NCBI GenBank assembly: GCA_023129535.1
Contig: JAGMBW010000020.1
Span: 1 to 32,140, forward strand
Reading direction: 5' to 3'
DNA from: Desulfobacterales bacterium
Lineage (GTDB): Bacteria > Desulfobacterota > Desulfobacteria > Desulfobacterales > C00003060
DNA length: 32,140 bases
Part shown: positions 23,314 to 30,320 of the stretch, piece by piece
Layout of the letters: the number at the start of each line of letters is the position of its first letter
How positions within the stretch are numbered: position 1 is the first letter of the stretch
Position numbers and translations under genes: made by a program
The notes under the pieces: model-generated
What the model saw: only the letters and a program-made list of their open reading frames with translations
Databases searched by the model: none
Told to the model about the DNA's origin: nothing

Positions 23314-25611
23314 TTAAACCCTGGTCAGTTTAGCCCGAATGCCCCAGGTAGCAGAGAGGCCGGAAATCGGGTCTTCCGTTACCCCCATCAGGCTGTTTGT
23401 ATTCACACCCTTGCCTGCCAGATAGTCGTCATACGCCGTATGACCAAGACCCTTCGGGATAGCTATCACCCCTGGCATGATCCCCTCAAAAAGGTGCACA
23501 AGCACCCTCGCTTTTCCTCTTGGTGTTTCGAGCATGGTATCCTGACCCTCGGAAAGACGATATTTGGCAGCCGTTTTGGGATTGACCTCTATGAAAAGAT
23601 CATTCTTTTTCAGCTCCGTTTCTTCCAGGGTCTTCATACAAAATGGCGGGTTCCCGACTGCCCCGTTTGCCAGCCGCGTCAATTCTACAGGTATCAAGAT
23701 CAAGGGATAGGTAGCCGGGTTCCCCTCTGGCTGAGCCGGCTCATAGTGGGGAAGACACTGCAGATCTTTATTTATTTTCATGCCCGCCTGCTCAAAGGCC
23801 GTAATATAGAACTCAAACTTACCAGACGCCGTGGCAAAAGCGTTTTCCCATACGGGAGGAGTGTAGTCGGCCTCTTCTATATAGCCTGCTTCTTCCAGGG
23901 TGTCCCATTTGTCTCCAATCGTCTCTTTCAACACAGTTTCATAATCTTCCCACGGGAAGGCATCGCCGACTACCCCGCCCAAGCGTTTTGCAATGGTCAA
24001 AATGACATCCCCTGCATGCCTTGTATCAAACTGAGGCGATACCACTGGCCTGACCAGGCCGAGTATCGGAACTTGTAAACCGGTGGGTGTGGGAGCGTCT
24101 TCCCAGCGCTCTAAATAGTGGGGGTTGGGCAAAATGAGGTCTGCATGATATGCGGTTTCGTCCATAAGGGTGGAAAAACTTACCACAAAAGGAATGCGGT
24201 CGAAGGCCCTGGCCACTGCTGCAGAGTCAAGAGTGGTATAATATGGATCGGCCTCGTGTACAAGGAGGGCCTCGATCAGACAGGCCTTGTGCCCGTTGAC
24301 AATTTGAGGCCATCTCTCCGGCAGATACCTTGTAAAGGGATAGCGACTGCCGCCCGCGCCATCTATGCGAGGCATGCCAGAACCGGTCCGGGCGATGTGA
24401 TCCTGGTCCACCTTCGGCCATGTCTCGGTGGCCACCTCCGGAAGGGTCGAGACACCACCTATCTTGTTGATATTCCCTACAAGGGCGTTAAGGGCATGTA
24501 CTGCCATGCACTCATAAAGGCTTCCGGATGTAGTTCCCTTGCCGCGGCCCCAAACCGCTATGGGGCGATCAGCCTTTGCAAAGGCCGTGGCAAGCCTGAC
24601 AATCTTTTTGGCTGAAAGCCCTGTGATCCTGGATACGGCGTTTGGTGAATATTTTTTTAAGACCAAACGCTTGAAACCGATGTGTCTCCTGCCGCTATCG
24701 TCTGTCCAATCTTCAAACCCAAAGGTGTGGTTTTCTACAAAGTCAGTGTGGTATAATGATTTTTTTATGATAACATGAGCCAGCCCGAGAGCGAGAGCCC
24801 CCTCTGTTCCGGGATTTATGGGATACCACTGGTCAGCTTTGGCAGCCGTATTCGACAGCCGCGGCTCAATCTGAACCAACGTAGCCCGTTCTTTCAAATT
24901 GCCGGATCGCCATATACTGTGTGCTTTGATCACACGCACGGTTGATCCCCAGCCTTCTATAAGCCCGCATCCAAAACTCAGGATATACTTTGCATGCTCC
25001 AGGTCATAGGCCACAGAGGCCGCGGCCCCCTGCATGAGACTCATGGCCAACTCGTAGGTATCATCACATGAAGCTGTGCGGATAAAATTCGGCGAGCCGT
25101 ACGCCTTCAGAAAACGGCTAAATAACTGTGGCACAGTTCCGCGATCCGAACCGAGAATGCAGGCGACGGTATGAGATTTGCCCTTGCGGCGCAAATCGGA
25201 AAGTTTTTGGACCACGTCGCCGATTGCCTTTTCCCAGGAGATATTTTCCCAATGTCCTGAACCCCGTTTTCCCACGCGTCTTAAGGGACCGGGGACACGC
25301 CAGGGACCGTACAGTAGCTGCAGATCTGCTGCCGTTTGAATCGATATGCCGCCATCATTGACCGGGTATCCTTTTCTTCCTTCGATCTTTGTGGCGCGGT
25401 CTCCAACCTTTCTAAGCGTGATACCAGAACCGCAATGTTTGGATACCGTATTGACATGAGTAACTTCTCCGGTACGAGGGACCGGCGTCCACGGCCAGTT
25501 CTGCGTCCAGATGGAAAAATCATCTGTTAGCTTCCACGGTAAGGGCGACAGCGTGATGCCGGCACCAGCCCCAAGTGAAAACTGTATAAATCCTCTTCTG
25601 TCCAGTTTCAT
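23314..25611 (-). CDS. qrcB: QrcB, molybdopterin-oxidoreductase-like subunit with Tat signal
   Basis: This 765-residue protein has a Tat signal (DRRGFIQFSLGAG, 4-16) and the fold of the DMSO-reductase family: N-terminal segment, nucleotide-binding-like middle (WGRGKGTTSGS, VGNINKIGG) and the C-terminal beta-barrel domain. The N-terminal four-Cys cluster motif of active family members is missing: only one Cys (SKHCGSG, about 60) is left. This agrees with QrcB, which is described as lacking molybdenum and serving a structural or electron-relay role. AAGGGGAAGG precedes the ATG. A 135-bp gap with repeats separates it from qrcA. Confidence 0.92.
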   Translation of the reverse strand: MKLDRRGFIQFSLGAGAGITLSPLPWKLTDDFSIWTQNWPWTPVPRTGEVTHVNTVSKHCGSGITLRKVGDRATKIEGRKGYPVNDGGISIQTAADLQLLYGPWRVPGPLRRVGKRGSGHWENISWEKAIGDVVQKLSDLRRKGKSHTVACILGSDRGTVPQLFSRFLKAYGSPNFIRTASCDDTYELAMSLMQGAAASVAYDLEHAKYILSFGCGLIEGWGSTVRVIKAHSIWRSGNLKERATLVQIEPRLSNTAAKADQWYPINPGTEGALALGLAHVIIKKSLYHTDFVENHTFGFEDWTDDSGRRHIGFKRLVLKKYSPNAVSRITGLSAKKIVRLATAFAKADRPIAVWGRGKGTTSGSLYECMAVHALNALVGNINKIGGVSTLPEVATETWPKVDQDHIARTGSGMPRIDGAGGSRYPFTRYLPERWPQIVNGHKACLIEALLVHEADPYYTTLDSAAVARAFDRIPFVVSFSTLMDETAYHADLILPNPHYLERWEDAPTPTGLQVPILGLVRPVVSPQFDTRHAGDVILTIAKRLGGVVGDAFPWEDYETVLKETIGDKWDTLEEAGYIEEADYTPPVWENAFATASGKFEFYITAFEQAGMKINKDLQCLPHYEPAQPEGNPATYPLILIPVELTRLANGAVGNPPFCMKTLEETELKKNDLFIEVNPKTAAKYRLSEGQDTMLETPRGKARVLVHLFEGIMPGVIAIPKGLGHTAYDDYLAGKGVNTNSLMGVTEDPISGLSATWGIRAKLTRV

Positions 25612-25629
25612 ACGCCTTCCCCTTAAATT

Positions 25630-25744
25630 AAGTGCCTAAAGTTATAAGTGCCTAAAGTGCCTAAAGTTGATGAGTGAAAAAACCTTTCATTTTTGCTTTG
25701 AACTTTAGCTCACTTTAGTCACTTTAGTCACTTTAGCGCACTTT
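25630..25744. repeat. Inverted arrays of 9-bp tandem units between qrcA and qrcB
   Basis: The left arm (25630-25668) has three copies of AGTGCCTAA and related AAAGT words. The right arm (25702-25744) has four copies of CTTTAGTCA-type units ending in CTTT. The arms are partly complementary and bracket about 33 AT-rich bases. It fills nearly the whole gap between the two genes, the same build as the arrays at 20735-20906 and 23196-23308 but with a different unit. Confidence 0.85.
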
Positions 25745-25746
25745 CT

Positions 25747-26478
25747 TTATTTGTGGCACACAAAGCAGGCATTGCTGGTGCCCCTTTTCTCGTGACAGTC
25801 TCCGCAGTCATCCATCTTCATCCGGGCGGGGCGATCCATCTTCATCCGAGCGGAATCATCCATCTTCATCCAATCCCAGGCGTTCTTCCCCATGCCTGCA
25901 ATGTTCCAGCCCCATATATCGCGACTATAGCCGGTAAGGATATTACACTGGTAAGGTCTTGTGTGATCCGAATCCCCTATGCGTCCGTGACAGGCAGCGC
26001 ATTCCAGCTCTGCCATTTTGATATGGGCTGCATGAGAGAAAAAGACACAGTCTGGCTGGCTGGCATATGTAAGCCACGGGATCTCTTTTCCGGGCTCAAC
26101 ATATTTCTCAATGAGTTTCGCCTCCTCAGGATTTTCTCCCATCGCCTCTTCGTGACATTCGGCGCAGTTTTCGAGCTTAGGAATACCTGAAAAGCTTCCG
26201 TCCTCGCGGAAAAAATGGCAGCTTTCGCACCCTTCATCCACCGCTTCCTGATGAACGCTATGGCTGAAATCAATAGGCTGGTGTTTCTCACAATAGATGA
26301 TTTTCGGAAAGATCACCCAGCCGATAAAGAGGGATACCACAAAGCCTACTCCGAATAGAACAATCGGTATGAGAAATCGCCAGGTGACCGGTTCAAGCTG
26401 TTCAGGAGCCGCCGCATGTTCTGCGGTTTCCTGTTCGCCTTCAGCCACGGTTTTTTCTTTTTCTTCTGTTGTGCTCAT
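25747..26478 (-). CDS. qrcA: QrcA, membrane-anchored multihaem cytochrome c
   Basis: This 243-residue protein has a Glu/Ala-rich cytoplasmic N terminus, one membrane helix (about 33-55) and a periplasmic domain with five CxxCH motifs (CESCH, CAECH, CAACH, CGDCH, CFVCH). Distal His ligands appear in FSHSVH and FSHAAH as in class III cytochromes. QrcA of Desulfovibrio is described as six-haem, so the sixth site may be noncanonical (CEKH directly after the helix) or absent. QrcA receives electrons from periplasmic cytochrome c3. GGAG lies before the ATG. An 8-residue segment (MKMDxxxR) is repeated three times before the fourth haem site. Confidence 0.88.
   Translation of the reverse strand: MSTTEEKEKTVAEGEQETAEHAAAPEQLEPVTWRFLIPIVLFGVGFVVSLFIGWVIFPKIIYCEKHQPIDFSHSVHQEAVDEGCESCHFFREDGSFSGIPKLENCAECHEEAMGENPEEAKLIEKYVEPGKEIPWLTYASQPDCVFFSHAAHIKMAELECAACHGRIGDSDHTRPYQCNILTGYSRDIWGWNIAGMGKNAWDWMKMDDSARMKMDRPARMKMDDCGDCHEKRGTSNACFVCHK
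25807..25878 (-). repeat. In-frame 24-bp tandem triplication in qrcA
   Basis: Three 24-bp copies around ATCCATCTTCATCC encode MKMDDSAR, MKMDRPAR and MKMDDCGD in a row, the last one running into the CGDCH haem motif. This looks like slipped-strand duplication. Copy number may vary among relatives. Confidence 0.8.
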
Positions 26479-26554
26479 GGGAACTCCAAATCGTCAGGTT
26501 TAGAGAGATTAGGTTGAAATTTGGTATGCCCTTAAAGAAAGCAGCGTGCTTTGT

Positions 26555-26583
26555 CCCTTATCCAAAAGTGCTGATTTTGTCAA
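26555..26583 (-). promoter_or_regulatory. Candidate promoter of qrcABCD
   Basis: On the - strand TTGACA (26578-26583) is followed after 17 bases by TAAGGG, or after 15 by GATAAG, about 80-100 bases upstream of qrcA. The -35 is perfect and the -10 weak. It would let qrcABCD be transcribed separately from the upstream membrane-protein gene. The gap 26479-26619 also contains an AT-only hairpin with a T-rich tail just upstream of this site on the coding strand. Confidence 0.4.
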
Positions 26584-26619
26584 GGAAAAATAACAAAAAC
26601 AACATAAAACGTAAGCCTT

Positions 26620-27060
26620 TTATGTGCGGGGCGGGATACCGTGGGGAAGCTGCGGGAGTTTTTGGGTCAGAAGAAGATAAAAGACAGCTTGCGTGAATTC
26701 AATGACAAACCCCAGGGCATAGAGCGTAGCATGTTTGTAAAAGAGGAACTGCCACGCAAACAGGGCTGCGGTGAGCACGAAAGAGATCTGAAGTATTTTC
26801 GCATAGAGCCGTGTTTCAGCCGGCCTTCGCGCTGCTGTAAAGGCAAGATATGCCCTGGTGCCCGGCACACTGACCGCTAAAGAAAACCAGAACTTCTCTG
26901 TGGGGAAAAACTCCGTTGGCCAATCGTAGCGAGCGAAGGCCTTGTTTACGACAAGGATAGGCCAGTCGGCATCCACCAAAAAAACGACCGTCACGGCCAC
27001 ATAAATAATGGCCATCAATTCGAACGACCACCGGACGACCTTTGGATTGACTATTTTCAA
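26620..27060 (-). CDS. Four-helix membrane protein of unknown function upstream of qrcA
   Basis: This 146-residue protein shows about four membrane spans (about 12-30, 56-76, 87-107, 110-130) and a basic N terminus. I do not recognise the family. The frame begins with TTG at 27060 with no near ribosome site (GGAG is 21 bases away). An in-frame ATG at 27012 would drop 16 residues and is the alternative. The start region has a 13-bp direct repeat (GATTGACTATTTT). It ends 141 bp before qrcA and may belong to the same transcript, but a promoter candidate lies between. Confidence 0.65.
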   Translation of the reverse strand: MKIVNPKVVRWSFELMAIIYVAVTVVFLVDADWPILVVNKAFARYDWPTEFFPTEKFWFSLAVSVPGTRAYLAFTAARRPAETRLYAKILQISFVLTAALFAWQFLFYKHATLYALGFVIEFTQAVFYLLLTQKLPQLPHGIPPRT

Positions 27061-27096
27061 TTGAAGATTGACTATTTTAGTCTCCTAATTCAGTAT

Positions 27097-27849
27097 TCAA
27101 TCCGCCAAAGACCTGACCATTTTTTCAAGGATGTCCCTTTTGAGGACATCAAGGTCTTCGCGTTTAATACGCGCCCCTTTCATGCCTCCGTTTAGTGCAA
27201 TTTCAGACAGATAGCCATGTCCGTCCTCTGTGACCAGCAGGTCAATATGGGCGTAGGGGAACTTCCCCCTTTCCATCACGCTGTGGCACAGGGCAAGGTG
27301 GTCTTTAGTGAGGGTGTACGGCCTGCTGGTTCCGCCTACTGTGAGGTTCATTCTGAAGTTATCCTGATTTCTGCGGCTATAAGCTTCGCAATAGTCTCCT
27401 GCCATAATGACGCGCACGTCGGTGTACGTCTCAAGAAATGGTTGCAACACAAAAGGGTATAAACTGGCGTTGGACGAAACATGGTTATACACAACTTCCA
27501 CACTCTCCCATCGATGGACCCCGAACCCGCATTGCAGGTTGTCCTCTTTTGTGACGACCGTTCCGATGCCGTGCTGATTATAGGCATTGATGGCATGCAT
27601 GATGTCTACGCGCCTGGCGATGGTAAGTGTGTAAGGGATCATCCATCGCCGAAAGACAAGGGCCTGGGCCACTTTGGAATGGCCCAGGGTTTGGGACAGG
27701 GCAGAGGGGAAGAACCGAACCCCCCTTTCCAGAAGGTCGATGAACGCGCGGTGCTTCAGGTTCTTAAAACTGAGCATCCCTATAAAGCAGTCGCCTGCCT
27801 TTAGCTCATCATATCGGTCTCTTAGGTCCCGGTTCGTTCGGATAATCAT
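27097..27849 (-). CDS. ATP-grasp (RimK-like) ligase-type protein
   Basis: This 250-residue protein has ATP-grasp features: a nucleotide-binding region (about 75-140, with VVTKEDNLQCGFGV), the strand LQPFLE (about 135) and the C-terminal metal site YLSEIALNGG. The family joins a carboxylate to an amine or thiol via acyl phosphate, but the substrates cannot be read from the sequence. The ATG at 27849 has GGAAAA upstream; the longer frame begins with TTG at 27873. It overlaps the 3' end of ddl by 41 bp, so it is coupled to it and could act in wall precursor or peptide ligation. Confidence 0.7.
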   Translation of the reverse strand: MIIRTNRDLRDRYDELKAGDCFIGMLSFKNLKHRAFIDLLERGVRFFPSALSQTLGHSKVAQALVFRRWMIPYTLTIARRVDIMHAINAYNQHGIGTVVTKEDNLQCGFGVHRWESVEVVYNHVSSNASLYPFVLQPFLETYTDVRVIMAGDYCEAYSRRNQDNFRMNLTVGGTSRPYTLTKDHLALCHSVMERGKFPYAHIDLLVTEDGHGYLSEIALNGGMKGARIKREDLDVLKRDILEKMVRSLAD

Positions 27850-28780
27850 GCCTGTTTTCCAATGCAAGCTCAATTAGCCTATCCAGAAGCTGGCTGAAGG
27901 AGATCCCGGCCGTCCTTGCGGCCAGGGGGAAGAGACTCACGGGCGTCATGCCCGGGATGGTATTGGTTTCCAGCACATAAACGGTTTCATTATGAATGAT
28001 CATATCCGTCCGGCTATAGCCAAAACAGCACAGCGCTCGATGGGCAGTGGCAGCACAGGATTGAGCGATGTCTGAGAACGCCTTGTTAATGAGGGCGGGA
28101 CAGATCTCGCGGGTAGCGCCCTCCCTGTACTTAGCCCCATAATCAAAGAATGTATACCCGGCTTCAGGAATAATCTCCACAATAGGGAGCAGTTGCAGGT
28201 CATCATTTCCAAGAACCCCTCCTGTGATTTCAGTTCCTTCCACGTAAGCTTCCAGGATTACGTCGGGGCCATATTCAAAGGCCATGTCAAGGGCATCTGG
28301 TAACCCCTCCATGGTATGGACGATATTGGTGCCAATACTCGATCCGCCATACCGTGGTTTAACAATTAGCGGAAACCCCGGTTCACTGGCCAGGGCCTTT
28401 GCATCGTAGCTTTGTCCGGTACTGAGAACCTTAAAGGGGGGCACAGGGAGTCCCGCCTCTTTATAAAGACGTTTGGAGGTCCATTTATCCATAGCCAGGG
28501 CGCTTCCCAGCACGCCCGAGCCCTGATATGGGATACGGAGAAGATCGAGAAGACCCTGGACCGTCCCGTCCTCCCCATAAGGCCCGTGCAGCACAATGAA
28601 TGCCACATCAATGCTGGATGCATCAGCCACGAGTTTTCCAAGGTCAACGGCCGGGTCGTAGCGTATAACGTTATACTGAGCCCTGTCGAGGGCTTCGTAT
28701 ACCTGGTTCCCACTTTTGATGGAAACCTCACGTTCAGAGGAAATACCACCTGAAAGCAAGGCTACCTTTAATCTCTTCAT
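27809..28780 (-). CDS. ddl: D-alanine--D-alanine ligase
   Basis: This 323-residue ATP-grasp enzyme makes the D-Ala-D-Ala dipeptide of peptidoglycan. The motifs are SGGISSEREVS at the N terminus, HGPYGEDGTVQG (about 65-76), VKPRYGGSSIG, EAYVEGTEITGGVLG and the metal site ETNTIPGMTPVS. Length is typical (300-370). The start overlaps the stop of the upstream membrane-protein gene (TAATG), so translation is coupled. No other mur gene is adjacent. Confidence 0.96.
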   Translation of the reverse strand: MKRLKVALLSGGISSEREVSIKSGNQVYEALDRAQYNVIRYDPAVDLGKLVADASSIDVAFIVLHGPYGEDGTVQGLLDLLRIPYQGSGVLGSALAMDKWTSKRLYKEAGLPVPPFKVLSTGQSYDAKALASEPGFPLIVKPRYGGSSIGTNIVHTMEGLPDALDMAFEYGPDVILEAYVEGTEITGGVLGNDDLQLLPIVEIIPEAGYTFFDYGAKYREGATREICPALINKAFSDIAQSCAATAHRALCCFGYSRTDMIIHNETVYVLETNTIPGMTPVSLFPLAARTAGISFSQLLDRLIELALENRHDYPNEPGPKRPI

Positions 28781-29271
28781 TAACCCATAATTTGCTTTTT
28801 TAACTTGAGGTATTCGTCCATGGTAATCAAATCTTCCTTGAGGAGTTGGGCCAGTTTGCTCACTTCCTCGGCACGAGCGATCGCAGGATCCACAAGCTGC
28901 CTGGGAGCATCAGGAGCCGAATAATCGATAGCCAGTGGTCCCTGGGGCTGTCCGAGTTTAAGACTTGCAAGGCCTCCAAACAGCGTTACTTCTACGGTGC
29001 GTCCCTGGAAAACAGGGTCCTTGAGAGCATCTGTCAATTTTTTGCCCCGCTTTTTTATAAAATACCACCAGAGGGCCCATGATCCAATGATGGCAACGCC
29101 CACACCGGCCAGGATCCATGGCAGGTAGTTGATGACAGTCCTGAAAAAGATCATGAGGGCACCGAGACCGAGGATCAATAGAACGTGAAGAATAAGGATA
29201 AAATAGGCCAACAGGATGCCCCTGAAAGGAGTTTCGTGTGACTGCGACAAATTGTGAACTTTATTCATCAT
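28780..29271 (-). CDS. Two-helix membrane protein with SHOCT-like C-terminal segment
   Basis: This 163-residue protein has two membrane helices (about 18-43 and 49-70), a basic stop (KKRGKK) and a soluble part ending in AQLLKEDLITMDEYLKLKKQIM, a SHOCT-type short helical motif seen at the end of many oligomerising bacterial proteins. Function is not known. AGGGTGG precedes the ATG at 29271. It overlaps the stop of the glycosylase gene by 11 bp and the start of ddl by 3 bp. Confidence 0.7.
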   Translation of the reverse strand: MMNKVHNLSQSHETPFRGILLAYFILILHVLLILGLGALMIFFRTVINYLPWILAGVGVAIIGSWALWWYFIKKRGKKLTDALKDPVFQGRTVEVTLFGGLASLKLGQPQGPLAIDYSAPDAPRQLVDPAIARAEEVSKLAQLLKEDLITMDEYLKLKKQIMG

Positions 29272-29920
29272 TGTTCCACCCTCTGGCGGGACACTCCGTA
29301 CACTTTGGATTTGTCTTCAGGCAAAATGTGTTCCCGACGTGGACCAGGAGTGCATGGTACTCGTTGAACATCGGAGCGTCAGGCTCCAGACAATCCATAA
29401 AAAGGCTTTGGACCTCATCGTAAGGGGTCTCTTCAGGGATGAGATTGTGCCTGAAAAGGATTCGTACGGTATAGGCATCTACAACAAAGGTTGGTTTGTT
29501 TCCAGCATAAAGTAGAATGCTGTCGGCGGTCTCTGGTCCAATCCCGTTGATGGACAGCAATTTGGTTCGTAAGGTGTGAACATCTTCGGAAAGAAGGCGG
29601 GCAAGGTCACCAGCGCTTTCCTGAAAAAGGAAATGAACAAAATGTTTCAACCGCGTGGCCTTTATGTTGTAATACCCCGCGGGTCTGATCACCATTTCTA
29701 AATCTTCGACGGGCAAATGATAGAGGGCGTGGGGTGACAGGAGACCTTTTGCCTTCAGGTTGCTCACGGCTTTTTTTACATTTCGCCAGGCTGTATTTTG
29801 GGTAAGTATGGCGCCAACAGCGACCTCAAAGGGAGAATCTCCTGGCCACCAGTGACGGGGGCTGAAGGCCTTGTACAGTCTACTGTACAGGTCCAGCAAA
29901 ATGGTTTTCTTATCAAACAT
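29261..29920 (-). CDS. HhH-GPD DNA glycosylase (endonuclease III / MagIII-like)
   Basis: This 219-residue base-excision repair protein has the helix-hairpin-helix LLSINGIGPETA (121-132) and catalytic Asp148 in VVDAYT. The position of the endonuclease III lyase Lys is Glu130 (GIGPE versus GVGRK), so it is probably a monofunctional glycosylase. ILTQNTAWRNV (38-48) is like the 3-methyladenine glycosylase III group. The C-terminal cluster motif is partial: C200-x6-C207-x2-C210 but no fourth Cys before the stop. No strong ribosome site; it starts 6 bases after the upstream stop and is probably coupled. Confidence 0.85.
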   Translation of the reverse strand: MFDKKTILLDLYSRLYKAFSPRHWWPGDSPFEVAVGAILTQNTAWRNVKKAVSNLKAKGLLSPHALYHLPVEDLEMVIRPAGYYNIKATRLKHFVHFLFQESAGDLARLLSEDVHTLRTKLLSINGIGPETADSILLYAGNKPTFVVDAYTVRILFRHNLIPEETPYDEVQSLFMDCLEPDAPMFNEYHALLVHVGNTFCLKTNPKCTECPARGWNNDE

Positions 29921-29926
29921 GAGGGA

Positions 29927-30295
29927 TCAGGAACCCAAGCGCTCCACCAGCTTTTTCTCATAATGTTGAGCCTGTTCCAGACTGGTATTGGTTCCGCGCA
30001 ACTCGTTGAGCTTCATGATAAGGAAATTTAGCTTCTTTATGTGACGATACTTAGCCTTCATATCTTCCATCCCGGCCAGAAGGTCTTCGGCCCTGGTGAT
30101 TTCCTTTCTAAGGGCTATCTCCGGAGGCAGGTAGCCAGCGTTCTTTAAGATCTTATAGGCAATCCTGAGGTCTTCTGGTATGTGGGAATCGTCTTCGAGC
30201 TTAAGGGGCTGGCCTGCTCCGGGCAGGTCATCGAATACTCCTTCCCGCATGGCCTGATTGATACGCCTCTCAGCAATTCTCTGAAAACAGATCAT
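29927..30295 (-). CDS. DUF1992 / DnaJC28-like conserved protein
   Basis: This 122-residue protein shows the DUF1992 core: AERRINQAMREGVFDDLPGAGQPL, then LRIAYKILKNAGYLPPE, followed by a helical tail. The domain occurs in bacterial YhdN-type proteins and in animal DNAJC28; its biochemical role is not established. The frame is open to 30421, but that part lies over the HD-GYP gene and is not like the family. The ATG at 30295 is chosen from the family N terminus, although its ribosome site is weak. Confidence 0.85.
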   Translation of the reverse strand: MICFQRIAERRINQAMREGVFDDLPGAGQPLKLEDDSHIPEDLRIAYKILKNAGYLPPEIALRKEITRAEDLLAGMEDMKAKYRHIKKLNFLIMKLNELRGTNTSLEQAQHYEKKLVERLGS

Positions 30296-30320
30296 AATCT
30301 TATAAAATCGCGTAGCAATT

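Noticed and set aside
23275-24078. 267-residue open frame antisense to qrcB
   Set aside because: It begins in the repeat region between qrcB and qrcC and mirrors the real gene on the other strand.
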